From SFLA01 sp045595785 (GTDB lineage Bacteria; Bacillota; Clostridia; Oscillospirales; CAG-382), in assembly GCA_045595785.1 (NCBI GenBank), contig JAZOBE010000013.1, forward strand, positions 3,137 through 67,136: a stretch of DNA of 64,000 nucleotides. Direction: 5' to 3'. A program made the position numbers and the translations under genes. The notes below the pieces were generated by a model. The model searched no databases. It was not told the origin of the DNA and saw only the letters and a list, made by a program, of their open reading frames with translations. Positions 49,681 to 59,262 of the stretch are shown one piece after another. Within the stretch, counting starts at the first letter, position 1. The number at the start of each line of letters is the position of its first letter.

Positions 49681-50697
49681 TTAGTTGTTAATGAGCTTGT
49701 CCTCATCGCTCCAGCTGTAGAGCTTTCGGATATCTTCACCAACGATTTCGGAAGGATGCTCAGAAGCTAATTTGCGCATTGCATTAAAATGAACCTGTGA
49801 ACCTGCATCAGACATATCAAGCAAGAAATCCTTTGCAAAGGTACCATCCTGAATGTCCTTAAGAACCTTCTTCATTGCCTTCTTGGTATCCTCAGTAATG
49901 ATCTTGGGACCGGTAATATAGTCACCGTATTCTGCGGTATTGGAAATGGAATATCTCATACCGGAGAAGCCGCTCTGATAAATAAGGTCAACGATAAGCT
50001 TCATTTCGTGGATACATTCAAAGTATGCATTTCTGGGATCATAGCCTGCTTCAACAAGAGTTTCAAAGCCTGCCTGCATAAGAGCGCAAACACCGCCGCA
50101 AAGAACAGCCTGCTCACCGAACAGGTCGGTTTCAGTCTCGGTGCGGAAGTTGGTCCCAAGAACGCCGGCACGTGCGCCGCCAATGCCAAGTGCATATGCA
50201 AGACCGATTTCAAGAGCGTCACCGGTAGCATCCTGCTCAACAGCGATAAGACAAGGAACACCCTTGCCTGCCTGATACTCACTGCGTACAGTGTGACCGG
50301 GGCCTTTGGGAGCAACCATAATTACGTTAACATTCTTGGGAGGCTTAATGCAACCAAAGTGAATATTAAAGCCGTGTGCAAAAGCGAGAGTTTTGCCCTC
50401 GGTAAGATTGGGCTCAATGCTTTCTTTGTAAAGCTTTGCCTGCTTTTCGTCATTAATGAGGATCATAATGATATCCGCAGCCTTCGCAGCATCTGCCGCG
50501 GTCATAACTGTAAGTCCCTGAGCTTCTGCCTTTGCCCAGCTCTTACTGCCCGTATAAAGACCAACGATAACGTTTACGCCACTATCCTTAAGGTTAAGTG
50601 CGTGTGCATGACCCTGGGAGCCATAGCCGATGATGGCAACGGTCTTGCCGCTGAGTTTCTGAAGATCGCAATCCTGCTGATAAAAAATTCTATTCAT
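49681..50697 (-). CDS. ilvC: Ketol-acid reductoisomerase
   Basis: 338 residues (class I, short form). The N-terminal Rossmann loop is IGYGSQGHAHALNL; the C-terminal knotted domain has the catalytic acids in DLFGEQAVLCGG and ECIHEMKLIVDL. It isomerises and reduces acetolactate with NAD(P)H and Mg2+. The beta2-loop (YTGSKSWAKAE) retains serines that usually favour NADPH. AAAGAGGT is the ribosome site. Confidence 0.97.
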   Translation of the reverse strand: MNRIFYQQDCDLQKLSGKTVAIIGYGSQGHAHALNLKDSGVNVIVGLYTGSKSWAKAEAQGLTVMTAADAAKAADIIMILINDEKQAKLYKESIEPNLTEGKTLAFAHGFNIHFGCIKPPKNVNVIMVAPKGPGHTVRSEYQAGKGVPCLIAVEQDATGDALEIGLAYALGIGGARAGVLGTNFRTETETDLFGEQAVLCGGVCALMQAGFETLVEAGYDPRNAYFECIHEMKLIVDLIYQSGFSGMRYSISNTAEYGDYITGPKIITEDTKKAMKKVLKDIQDGTFAKDFLLDMSDAGSQVHFNAMRKLASEHPSEIVGEDIRKLYSWSDEDKLINN

Positions 50698-50727
50698 GAT
50701 ATATACCTCTTTCAGTATTAATAATTT

Positions 50728-51234
50728 TTATAAATTTGTAACTCTGCGAATAGTTGTGTCTCCTCGCTCAAGAGAAGCTGCGCCTGTGCGGCATATCTCA
50801 AGAATGTCAAAATCACGAAGGAGATTTATAAACGCGTCTATCTTGTGACTGTCACCAACCATTTGTATCATTGTGGTTTCGCGGGTATAGTCAACTATCT
50901 TACCTTCAAAGGCGTCAATAGCGGCGCGTACATCATTTCTTGTTTCGGGATCGTTGGCTACTTTCACAAGCAAAAGCTCTCGACTTACGGTTTCTGCAGG
51001 GTCAAGCTCAACGATAGAGCAAACGTCGGGAAGCTTGTAAAGCTGGTTGATAAGCTGCTGTTTGCTGATCTCATCGCCCTCGGAAAGGACGGTGATACGG
51101 GAAAATTTAGCTGATTCAGTTTCACTAACGGTAAGTGCGCTAATGTTAAACTGTCTTCGACGGAACATGCTGGTTACACGGTTAAGAACACCGAATTGGT
51201 TGTTAACAAGGATTGCAACGGTAAATCTATTCAT
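50728..51234 (-). CDS. ilvN: Acetolactate synthase small regulatory subunit
   Basis: 168 residues. The N-terminal ACT domain (about 1-75, LVNNQFGVLNRVTSMFRRRQFNI) binds branched-chain amino acids for feedback control; the C-terminal domain contacts the large subunit. It starts 3 bases after ilvB. It regulates the catalytic subunit IlvB. Confidence 0.96.
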   Translation of the reverse strand: MNRFTVAILVNNQFGVLNRVTSMFRRRQFNISALTVSETESAKFSRITVLSEGDEISKQQLINQLYKLPDVCSIVELDPAETVSRELLLVKVANDPETRNDVRAAIDAFEGKIVDYTRETTMIQMVGDSHKIDAFINLLRDFDILEICRTGAASLERGDTTIRRVTNL

Positions 51235-51236
51235 AA

Positions 51237-52904
51237 TCAGTCACCTATCCTTACAATAATATCGTCCATTGAACCTCCGGGAGGAAGCATGGGTAGAACG
51301 AACTCATCTTTATCAACAGCACAATCAATAACGAAAGGTCCGTCAGTCGTAAACGCCTGAGTAAGCGCGTTGTCCAATTCATTCAGATTAAGAGCACGCA
51401 TTCCCTTTGCGCCGAACGCTTCCGCCAGCTTTACAAAATCGGTTTTTCTATCAAGCACCGTGTTTGAATAATGCTTGTCAAAGAACAGCGTCTGCCACTG
51501 GCGCACCATACCAAGCACACCGTTGTTTAGTATAAGAATAACCACGGGAAGATTTTCGCTTACGGCAGTAGCCATCTCGTTAAGACACATACCAAAGCTT
51601 CCGTCACCGGTGATCAGCACGCTTCTTTCTTTGGTTCCCATTTGTGAGCCGATAGCGGCACCTAAGCCGAAGCCCATGGTACCAAGACCGCCGCTGGAAA
51701 TAAATCTGCGTGAATTCTTGAAATTAACGTACTGTGCTGCCCACATCTGATGCTGACCAACATCAGTAGCTACGGGAGTGTTGGGGGTCAGATGTTTATT
51801 GAGAGTATTAATAATTGCGCGAGGAATCATGCCTTCGCGTTTATCAAGACCAGTTTCTTCATCTGCACGAAACTGTGATACAACAGATTGCCACTGGGGT
51901 CGTGAAACCTTATTAAGCAGAGGAATAAGCTTTTGCAACGTAAGCTTTACGTCACCGCGAAGCCCGTGAGTAGGCTCAACGGTTTTTGCAAGCTCAGCAC
52001 CGTCAATGTCGATATGTACGATCTTTGCTTTTTTTGCAAATTTTGCACGATTTCCGGTAACACGATCATTAAATCTCGCGCCCAGTGCAATTATACAGTC
52101 AGCATTATGCATTGCCATTGAACAAGCGTAATGGCCGTGCATACCTTGCATGCCGAGAAAGCGAGGATGATCTGTAGGAACACCGGAAATACCCATCATT
52201 GAGCATCCGATAGGTGCATCAATGAGTTCGGCGAGTGCTAAGAGTTCCTCCTGAGCATCACCTGCAATAAGACCGCCGCCAAAATATACAAAAGGCTTCT
52301 CAGAAGAATTGATACATTCTGCAGCCTGTTGAATACGAATATCCTTAGCAGGAGCTTTTGCGTCCTTTTCAACCTTTTTCTGCTCGGTGTACTCGTATTT
52401 TGCTATCTGTACGTCTTTCGGAACGTCAATAAGGACAGGCCCGGGTCTACCGGAAGATGCAATACGGAATGCTTCACGAATTGTATCTGCAAGATCTTCA
52501 ATACAACTAACAAAATAATTATGCTTTGTAATAGGAAGAGTAATACCGGTGATGTCTATTTCCTGAAATCCATCAGTACCGATAACAGAATTGGGAACGT
52601 TACCGGTAATAGCTACTAACGGTACAGAATCGATATAAGCGGTAGCAATACCCGTAACAAGGTTAGTTGCACCGGGACCGGATGTCGCAATTACAACGCC
52701 TACTTTTCCGGTGGCACGAGCATAACCGTCTGCGGCATGTGCCGCGCCCTGCTCGTGTGCGGTGAGCACATGTTTAAGCTCATCGCGATATTTGTATAAT
52801 GAATCATATATGTTTATAACCTGACCGCCGGGATATCCGAAAACAACGTCACACCCCTGCTCGATTAAGGTACGAACAATAATATCTGCGCCTGAAAGTA
52901 TCAT
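51237..52904 (-). CDS. ilvB: Acetolactate synthase large catalytic subunit
   Basis: 555 residues, ThDP-dependent. The catalytic Glu is in AHEQGAAHAADGYAR, and the ThDP motif GDGSFGM...N lies near the C-terminal end. The middle FAD-type domain has GMQGMHGHYA. It condenses two pyruvates, or pyruvate and 2-ketobutyrate, supplying valine/leucine and isoleucine. The 2-ketobutyrate comes from IlvA of the same operon. Confidence 0.97.
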   Translation of the reverse strand: MILSGADIIVRTLIEQGCDVVFGYPGGQVINIYDSLYKYRDELKHVLTAHEQGAAHAADGYARATGKVGVVIATSGPGATNLVTGIATAYIDSVPLVAITGNVPNSVIGTDGFQEIDITGITLPITKHNYFVSCIEDLADTIREAFRIASSGRPGPVLIDVPKDVQIAKYEYTEQKKVEKDAKAPAKDIRIQQAAECINSSEKPFVYFGGGLIAGDAQEELLALAELIDAPIGCSMMGISGVPTDHPRFLGMQGMHGHYACSMAMHNADCIIALGARFNDRVTGNRAKFAKKAKIVHIDIDGAELAKTVEPTHGLRGDVKLTLQKLIPLLNKVSRPQWQSVVSQFRADEETGLDKREGMIPRAIINTLNKHLTPNTPVATDVGQHQMWAAQYVNFKNSRRFISSGGLGTMGFGLGAAIGSQMGTKERSVLITGDGSFGMCLNEMATAVSENLPVVILILNNGVLGMVRQWQTLFFDKHYSNTVLDRKTDFVKLAEAFGAKGMRALNLNELDNALTQAFTTDGPFVIDCAVDKDEFVLPMLPPGGSMDDIIVRIGD

Positions 52905-52908
52905 ACTA

Positions 52909-54000
52909 TTAACCTTTCGAAATATTTTCTATAATAAGTCTGCCCATCTCGCGGCAACCGACGAGAGTACAGTTTTCTTTTCCTTCGGAAGGAAGTATAT
53001 CTCCGGTGCGGTAGCCGGCATCCAAAACCTTATTTACTGCGTTTTCTATTGCATCAGCCTCAGCAGCCATATCAAAGCTAAAGCGAAGCATCATTGCCGC
53101 AGAAAGAATTGTTCCAATAGGATTAGCAATGTCCTTTCCCGCAATGTCGGGAGCGGAACCGTGAATAGGTTCATATAAACCGCACGTAGTCGCACCAAGA
53201 CTGGAAGATGGTATCATACCGATAGAGCCTGTAATCATAGAAGCTTCATCGGAAAGAATATCGCCAAACATATTCTCAGTTACAATAACGTCAAACTGAG
53301 AAGGATCCTTTACGATCTGCATTGCACAATTATCCACAAGCATATCGGAAAGCTCAACATCGGGATATTCTTCTGCAAGTCTGTGCATAACCTTTTTCCA
53401 TAGACGGCTGGAATCGAGCACATTACTCTTTTCTACCGAACAAAGCTTTTTACTGCGTTTTTGAGCAGTTTCAAAGCCAATTCTGCCAATACGCTCAATT
53501 TCGCCTTCGGAATATTTAAGTTCGTCAATGGCAACATTCTCGCCATCGACAACTTCGGTATTATGTGAACCAAAATATATACCACCGATAAGCTCACGAA
53601 CGATAATAAAATCAATTCCTTTTTCTACAATTGACTCTTTAAGAGGAGACGCGCTGGAAAGCTGTCGCCAGATTTTTGCAGGACGGTTATTACTATAAAC
53701 TCCCATTCCGGCACGCAGTCTTAGCAAACCTTTTTCGGGACGCATATTTCCTTGTACATCATTCCACTTGGGACCGCCAACAGCACCTAACAAAACGCTA
53801 TCGGAATTAACACATTTTTCAAGCATTTCCTGAGGAAGCGGATTTCCCCATTTGTCGATAGCGCATCCGCCCATATCAACGTCGGTATAAATAAACTCAT
53901 GTCCGTAAAGGAGAGCGATCTTATCAAGCACCTTCAGGGCTTCGCCAACGATCTCCGGTCCAATACCATCACCGCGGATGACAGCGATATTCTTTTGCAT
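52909..54000 (-). CDS. leuB: 3-Isopropylmalate dehydrogenase
   Basis: 363 residues. The nucleotide-binding pattern is PIHGSAPDIAGKDIANPIGTILSAAMML, and the metal site lies in VTENMFGDILSDEAS. The start ATG 54000 has GGAAGG upstream and begins MQKNIAVIRGDGIG like its relatives; a TTG three codons earlier would overlap leuD. It oxidises and decarboxylates isopropylmalate using NAD. Confidence 0.96.
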   Translation of the reverse strand: MQKNIAVIRGDGIGPEIVGEALKVLDKIALLYGHEFIYTDVDMGGCAIDKWGNPLPQEMLEKCVNSDSVLLGAVGGPKWNDVQGNMRPEKGLLRLRAGMGVYSNNRPAKIWRQLSSASPLKESIVEKGIDFIIVRELIGGIYFGSHNTEVVDGENVAIDELKYSEGEIERIGRIGFETAQKRSKKLCSVEKSNVLDSSRLWKKVMHRLAEEYPDVELSDMLVDNCAMQIVKDPSQFDVIVTENMFGDILSDEASMITGSIGMIPSSSLGATTCGLYEPIHGSAPDIAGKDIANPIGTILSAAMMLRFSFDMAAEADAIENAVNKVLDAGYRTGDILPSEGKENCTLVGCREMGRLIIENISKG

Positions 54001-54005
54001 ACTAA

Positions 54006-54491
54006 TCAACCTTCCTTAAGCGAATTAAGCAAACCGCCTTTTTGAATTATATTCTGAATAAAAGCGGGAAAAGGCTCTGCCATGTATGTTTTTCCGGTGG
54101 TTATATCGGTAATAACTCCGGTATCAAAATCTACTTTAACCTCGTCGCCGTCTGCTATTTCTTCCGCCGCCTGCTCACATTCAAGTATAGGCATACCGAT
54201 ATTAATGGCGTTTCTGTAGAAAATACGCGCAAAGCTCTTGGCAATAACGCATCCTGTACCGCATGTCTTTATTACAAGAGGAGCGTGCTCACGCGAGGAA
54301 CCGCAACCAAAATTCCAACCTGCAACCATAATATCTCCCTCGCTAACACGGGAAACGTAAGTGTTGTCAATATCCTCCATACAGTGCTTTGCCAGTTCTT
54401 TTGCGTCGGATGTGTTGAGATAACGGGCGGGAATAATTACATCGGTATCAACATTATCGGGATACTTAAAAACTTTACCTTTTGTTTCCAT
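54006..54491 (-). CDS. leuD: 3-Isopropylmalate dehydratase small subunit
   Basis: 161 residues, the short form. It has KYPDNVDTDVIIPARYL, GCGSSREHAP and FARIFYRNAINIG. It forms the isomerase with LeuC. Start and leuC stop overlap by one base (TAATG). GGAGG lies seven bases before the ATG. The short LeuC/LeuD pair is typical of archaeal and clostridial enzymes. Confidence 0.96.
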   Translation of the reverse strand: METKGKVFKYPDNVDTDVIIPARYLNTSDAKELAKHCMEDIDNTYVSRVSEGDIMVAGWNFGCGSSREHAPLVIKTCGTGCVIAKSFARIFYRNAINIGMPILECEQAAEEIADGDEVKVDFDTGVITDITTGKTYMAEPFPAFIQNIIQKGGLLNSLKEG

Positions 54492-55753
54492 TACTTAACC
54501 TCCGAAGGATCTGTGATATATCCTGTGAGAGCGCTTGCAGCAGCAGTTGCGGGGCTGGCGAGATAAACTTCACTCTCAACGTGACCCATTCTACCTACAA
54601 AATTACGATTTGTTGTAGCAATACAACGCTCTCCTGCAGCCAGAATGCCCATATATCCGCCTAGACAAGGACCACAAGTAGGTGTTGAAACCACTGCGCC
54701 GGCATCTATAAATGCAGTAACGTATCCCCTTTCAACACATTCACGAAGGATCTGCATAGTGCCGGGAATAATGATACAGCGTACGTTATCAGCAATTTTC
54801 TTACCGTTAAGGAAATTGAAAGCAGCCTCCATATCCTCCATTCTGCCGTTTGTACAGCTTCCGATAACTACCTGATCAACCTTGATTTCCTTAAGCTCAG
54901 AGGCAGGAAGTGTATTTTCGGGAAGGTGAGGACAAGCTACGGTGGGAACAATGGAAGAAAGATCTATTTCAATTATCTTTTCATATTCAGCATCTTCGTC
55001 CGCTTCGTATATAACGGGAGTACGCTCACAGCGTCCTTCTATATATTCTTTGGTTATGGCGTCAACGGGAAAAATTCCGTTCTTTGCACCTGCTTCGATA
55101 GCCATGTTACATATGCACAAGCGATCGTCCATACTGAGAGATGCAACGCCTTCACCCGTAAATTCCATGCTGCGGTACAACGCACCGTCAACACCGATCA
55201 TACCGATAATTGTCAAAATAACGTCTTTACCGCTACAAAGAGGAGATAGTCTTCCTTTAAGCTCAAAACGGATTGCTGAGGGCACCTTGAACCAAGCGGT
55301 TCCGGTAGCCATACCTGCCGCCATATCGGTACTGCCGACACCGGTTGAAAAAGCGCCCAAAGCACCATATGTACAAGTATGGCTGTCCGCGCCGATGATG
55401 CAATCACCCGCGGTTACAACGCCCTGCTCAGGAAGCAAAGCATGCTCAATACCCATTTTACCAGCGTCATAAAAATGACTAACGTTATGAAAACTTGCAA
55501 ATTCTCTGCATTGTTTGGATTGTTCTGCCGCTTTTATATCCTTATTGGGAACGAAATGGTCGAGAACAATAGCAATTCTATCTTTATTAAAAACGCTGTT
55601 GAATCCGGCTTTTTTAAATTCGTTTACAGCAACCGGAGTAGTAATATCATTACCAAGAACGATATCAAGCTTTGCGCTGATAAGCTGACCTGCATTTACG
55701 GATTCCAAGCCTGCGTGTGCAGCAAGAATCTTTTGGGTCATGGTCATTCCCAT
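54491..55753 (-). CDS. leuC: 3-Isopropylmalate dehydratase large subunit
   Basis: 420 residues, the short-form length. The iron-sulfur ligands are in VIGSCTNGR and STPTCGPCLGG; the substrate region has GADSHTCTYGALGAFSTGVGSTD. It interconverts 2- and 3-isopropylmalate with LeuD. AAGGAG lies nine bases upstream of ATG 55753. Confidence 0.96.
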   Translation of the reverse strand: MGMTMTQKILAAHAGLESVNAGQLISAKLDIVLGNDITTPVAVNEFKKAGFNSVFNKDRIAIVLDHFVPNKDIKAAEQSKQCREFASFHNVSHFYDAGKMGIEHALLPEQGVVTAGDCIIGADSHTCTYGALGAFSTGVGSTDMAAGMATGTAWFKVPSAIRFELKGRLSPLCSGKDVILTIIGMIGVDGALYRSMEFTGEGVASLSMDDRLCICNMAIEAGAKNGIFPVDAITKEYIEGRCERTPVIYEADEDAEYEKIIEIDLSSIVPTVACPHLPENTLPASELKEIKVDQVVIGSCTNGRMEDMEAAFNFLNGKKIADNVRCIIIPGTMQILRECVERGYVTAFIDAGAVVSTPTCGPCLGGYMGILAAGERCIATTNRNFVGRMGHVESEVYLASPATAAASALTGYITDPSEVK

Positions 55754-55766
55754 AATGTGGTTCTCC

Positions 55767-57428
55767 TTATTTGATCATATTATTATACGCGCTCATAAGA
55801 GCATGGATACTTGCACGGATGATATCAGTATCCGTACCTGCACCCCAATACATCTTACCGTCTGCAGATTCAATACCGATATAAGCAGCAGCAGTTGCAT
55901 CAGAACTTCTGCCTTCTAAGCTATGTTCGGTGTATATCTTTAATGTATAGCAGTCGCCGGTGTACTCCTTGAGAGCATTACTTACTGCATCAAGCGAGCC
56001 GTTACCGGTGGTGTGAACAGTATTTTTTTTACCATCACGAGTAAAGGTAACATAAGAATCCACTCCCCCATCCTTTTGGACAAAGCTCATATTTGAAATC
56101 AAAACAGGTGCATCCAAATTCAGATAGTTGCTTGTAAAGATGTTGAGAATATCATCATTTTTAAGTTCTCTGTGATTATGGTCAGATATGCTCTTACACA
56201 GATAACTGAAATGCTCACGCATTTGAGGAGGAAGCACGTAACCATGTGCCTGTTCAAGCAAATAGCCAATACCCCCCTTGCCGCTTTGAGAATTAACTCT
56301 TATAACGTCGGCATCATAGGTGCGGTTGATATCCTTGGGGTCAATAGGAATATAAGGAACCGTCCAACGGGAAAGTTGTTTTTCTTCACGCCATTTCATG
56401 CCTTTTGCAATAGCATCCTGATGACTTCCGGAAAAAGCAGCAAACACTAATGCGCCTGCATAAGGACTTCTTTCATAAACGTGCATACGCGTGCACTTTT
56501 CGTAAGCCTCAACAATGGAAGGAATGTCCGAAAAATCAAGTTCAGGGTCAATACCGTGAGAATACATATTCATCGCAAGAGTAATAACATCCACGTTACC
56601 TGTACGCTCACCATTGCCGAAAAGAGTTCCCTCGACACGATCAGCTCCTGCAAGAAGAGCAAGCTCGGTATCCGCAACACCTGTACCTCTATCGTTATGG
56701 GGATGGAGAGAAAGGGATACAAATTCACGGTATTTAAGATTTTCGCTCATATATTCAACCTGACTTGCGTATACGTGAGGCATACTCATTTCTACAGTTA
56801 CCGGCAGGTTAATAATAACGTTATTGGTTTCAGAAGGCTCAAGCACGTCAAGAACTGCGTTGCAAACCTCAAGCGCATACTCAGGTTCGGTACCCGTGAA
56901 ACTCTCTGGAGAATACTCAAAACGGAAGTTACCTTCGTATTCACTTGCAAGCTGTTTGACAAGCTTTGCACCATCAACAGCAATTTTTTTGATTTCTGCT
57001 TTGGATTTTTTGAAAACCTGCTCTCTTTGCGCTACGCTTACCGAGTTGTAGAAGTGAATAATTGCACTGGGAGCACCCTTACATGCATCAAACGTTTTAC
57101 GTATAATGTGTTCTCTGCATTGCGTAAGTACCTGGACAGTAACGTCCTGCGGAATCATATCTTTTTCAATAAGAGTACGCAAAAATTCATATTCAGTCTC
57201 GGAAGCTGCCGGAAAACCAACTTCAATTTCCTTGAAGCCTACCTTGAGCAATAATTTGTAAAACTCAAGCTTTTCTTCAAGACTCATCGGAATAACAAGA
57301 GATTGGTTACCGTCACGCAAGTCAACGCTGCACCAAGCAGGTGCTTTTTCAATATGATCTTTATAAACCCATTTATAATGAGAGCCCGGTGCGGGATAAT
57401 ATCCGATACTGTATTTGCTGTTATTCAT
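55767..57428 (-). CDS. leuA: 2-Isopropylmalate synthase (long, type 2 form)
   Basis: 553 residues. The metal/catalytic motif is SVDLRDGNQSL; later come HPHNDRGTG and the C-terminal allosteric domain (about 420-553) with leucine-binding type features. The length and the IPIDPKDINRTYDA stretch fit the type 2 LeuA. It commits 2-ketoisovalerate to leucine, and leucine normally inhibits it. It starts 4 bases after ridA. Confidence 0.95.
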   Translation of the reverse strand: MNNSKYSIGYYPAPGSHYKWVYKDHIEKAPAWCSVDLRDGNQSLVIPMSLEEKLEFYKLLLKVGFKEIEVGFPAASETEYEFLRTLIEKDMIPQDVTVQVLTQCREHIIRKTFDACKGAPSAIIHFYNSVSVAQREQVFKKSKAEIKKIAVDGAKLVKQLASEYEGNFRFEYSPESFTGTEPEYALEVCNAVLDVLEPSETNNVIINLPVTVEMSMPHVYASQVEYMSENLKYREFVSLSLHPHNDRGTGVADTELALLAGADRVEGTLFGNGERTGNVDVITLAMNMYSHGIDPELDFSDIPSIVEAYEKCTRMHVYERSPYAGALVFAAFSGSHQDAIAKGMKWREEKQLSRWTVPYIPIDPKDINRTYDADVIRVNSQSGKGGIGYLLEQAHGYVLPPQMREHFSYLCKSISDHNHRELKNDDILNIFTSNYLNLDAPVLISNMSFVQKDGGVDSYVTFTRDGKKNTVHTTGNGSLDAVSNALKEYTGDCYTLKIYTEHSLEGRSSDATAAAYIGIESADGKMYWGAGTDTDIIRASIHALMSAYNNMIK

Positions 57429-57431
57429 TAT

Positions 57432-57824
57432 TTACTCCTTGGAAGGCAGTGCGTTAATTTCTGCAATTGCTTCTACTTCTACCAAAACATTTTTGGGGAG
57501 GGTCTTAGCTGCAACGCAGGAACGGGCAGGTTTGCCCGTAAAATACTTTGCGTATATACCGTTGAAAACGGCAAAATCGTCCATACTGCTTAAGAAGCAT
57601 GTAGTCTTTACAACCTTTTCAAGAGAAGAACCTGCTGCCTCAAGAACAGCAGACAGATTCTTGCACACCTGTTCAGTCTGTTCTTCAATAGTTGTTGCCT
57701 CAACAGCACCGCTCTGGGGATTTATTGCTATCTGTCCGGAAGTGAAAACCAAATTACCCGTAACTATTGCCTGGGAATAAGGACCTATTGCATCCGGCGC
57801 GTTTTTAGTGTATATGTAATTCAT
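57432..57824 (-). CDS. ridA: RidA-family 2-aminoacrylate/enamine deaminase
   Basis: 130 residues, full family length. The IGPYSQAI signature and SCVAAKTLPKNVLVEVEAIA tail are the two conserved ends of RidA; the catalytic-type Arg is in the ARSCVA stretch. RidA hydrolyses the reactive enamine/imine released by the PLP enzyme IlvA, and it directly follows ilvA here. It preserves branched-chain metabolism from damage. Confidence 0.95.
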   Translation of the reverse strand: MNYIYTKNAPDAIGPYSQAIVTGNLVFTSGQIAINPQSGAVEATTIEEQTEQVCKNLSAVLEAAGSSLEKVVKTTCFLSSMDDFAVFNGIYAKYFTGKPARSCVAAKTLPKNVLVEVEAIAEINALPSKE

Positions 57825-57830
57825 TATAGT

Positions 57831-59030
57831 TTACTCCTCTACAATTTTGAAGCCTTCTGTTTTAAGTGCTTCAATGATTTGACTAACGTGATCGTAATCA
57901 CGGGTCTCCATAACGATACGCAAGTAACACCCGTTAATACTTGCAGTGTTGCTGTTGCGTTCGTGATGTACACCGGTTACGTTACCGCCGCAGTCAGCGA
58001 TAATACGTGAAACGTCCTTAAGCTGACCGGGCTTATCTGCCAATTCAATAAGAAGACTGGAACTTCTACCAGATTTCATAAGGCCGCGCTCAATTACTCT
58101 GGAAAGACTGGTAACATCTATATTACCGCCTGAAATAAGGCTGACAACACGCTTGCCTTCGATAGGAAACTTATTAAACATTGCCGCTGCCACAGAAACC
58201 GCGCCAGCACCTTCTGCGATCATCTTCTGTTTTTCTATTAGTGCAAGGATAGCGGAAGATATCTCATCCTCGGTAACGAGAGCGATATCGTCAACATACT
58301 TGCTTACCATCTTGAAAGTGTTTTCACCGGGCTTTTTAACCGCAATACCGTCTGCTATAGTGGAAACAGCAGACAAACACTCGATCTGACCGTGGTTAAC
58401 AGAATTATACATGCTTGCTGCACCTGCAGCCTGAACGCCGTAAACTTTTACCTTTGGGTTAATGGCTTTGATAGCGTAAGCAACACCGGAAATAAGACCG
58501 CCGCCGCCGACGGGAACAACAACAGCATCAATATCATCCAGTTCGTTAACTATTTCAAGTCCTATAGTGCCCTGCCCTGCAATAACGTTTTCGTCATCAA
58601 AGGGATGAACAAACGTAAGACCCATCTCATCCTTCAAAGCCATAGCTTTGTTGTAAGCATCGTCGTAGCAGCCTTCCACCAAACATATCTGTGCGCCATA
58701 GCTTTTGGTAGCCTCTATCTTGGAGATAGGCGCTGTGTCGGGAAGGCATATAAGAGAAGATATGCCGCATTTGGAAGCCGCAAGAGCAACACCTTGAGCA
58801 TGGTTACCTGCCGAGCAAGCGATAACTCCTTTTTGTTTTTCTTCCTCAGGTAACATCGCTATCATATAACCGGATCCGCGAAGTTTGAAAGAACCGGTAT
58901 TCTGCAAATTCTCGGGCTTTAGATACAACTCACACTGAGGAGCAATACCATAAGCCTTCGCCAAAGGGGTGGGGCGGATTATGCTTTTCAATACAGTTGA
59001 TGCGTGAAATATCTTATCAATAGTAACCAT
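57831..59030 (-). CDS. ilvA: Threonine dehydratase with C-terminal ACT domain
   Basis: 399 residues, fold-type II PLP. The Schiff-base Lys is in GSFKLRGS; the substrate loop is SAGNHAQGVA, and a PLP-phosphate glycine loop PVGGGGLISG follows. A single ACT domain occupies the last 75 residues. This short form deaminates threonine to 2-ketobutyrate for isoleucine. It is the first gene of the BCAA operon. AAAGGAA lies 12 bases upstream of the ATG. Confidence 0.95.
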   Translation of the reverse strand: MVTIDKIFHASTVLKSIIRPTPLAKAYGIAPQCELYLKPENLQNTGSFKLRGSGYMIAMLPEEEKQKGVIACSAGNHAQGVALAASKCGISSLICLPDTAPISKIEATKSYGAQICLVEGCYDDAYNKAMALKDEMGLTFVHPFDDENVIAGQGTIGLEIVNELDDIDAVVVPVGGGGLISGVAYAIKAINPKVKVYGVQAAGAASMYNSVNHGQIECLSAVSTIADGIAVKKPGENTFKMVSKYVDDIALVTEDEISSAILALIEKQKMIAEGAGAVSVAAAMFNKFPIEGKRVVSLISGGNIDVTSLSRVIERGLMKSGRSSSLLIELADKPGQLKDVSRIIADCGGNVTGVHHERNSNTASINGCYLRIVMETRDYDHVSQIIEALKTEGFKIVEE

Positions 59031-59077
59031 AGATTATATCCGTTCCTTTCAACAGCAAAAGAATTTATTATAAATTA

Positions 59078-59108
59078 AGCCCACCCTCTTACGCAAAGAG
59101 AGTGGGCT
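59078..59108 (-). promoter_or_regulatory. Leader hairpin upstream of ilvA
   Basis: A 13-bp stem AGCCCACTCTCTT/AAGAGGGTGGGCT (one wobble) with a 5-base loop in the transcribed leader, about 50 bases before the ilvA start. An 11-base direct repeat (TAATTTATAAT) flanks it at 59067-59077 and again at 59168-59178, hinting at alternative pairings. No T-box sequence (GGTGGNACCGCG) is present. Confidence 0.55.
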
Positions 59109-59115
59109 GAGAAAA

Positions 59116-59169
59116 TTAATAAATAGTGTATACCGTTCTTTTTGCCGTGAATTTCAAAAAATTTCGCAT
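59116..59169 (-). CDS. Possible leader peptide of the BCAA operon
   Basis: A 17-codon ORF, MRNFLKFTAKRTVYTIY, lies between the promoter and the leader hairpin. It contains three Thr plus Val, Ile and Leu, as expected for BCAA attenuation. It starts only about ten bases after the likely transcript start and has no clear ribosome site, so translation is uncertain. Confidence 0.3.
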   Translation of the reverse strand: MRNFLKFTAKRTVYTIY

Positions 59170-59185
59170 TATAAATTATTGAATG

Positions 59186-59214
59186 ATTATATCACTGATA
59201 GTTAATAAAGTCAA
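59186..59214 (-). promoter_or_regulatory. SigA promoter of the BCAA operon
   Basis: TTGACT (59209-59214), a 17-base spacer and a perfect TATAAT (59186-59191) on the minus strand, about 155 bases before the ilvA start. Confidence 0.85.
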
Positions 59215-59262
59215 TAGCGAAAACGAAAAAATATTCTAAGAAACGATATAATTATTCATTTT

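Noticed and set aside
59031..59262. T-box riboswitch before ilvA
   Set aside because: No GGTGGNACCGCG antiterminator sequence or Stem I features were found; only a hairpin and a possible leader peptide.
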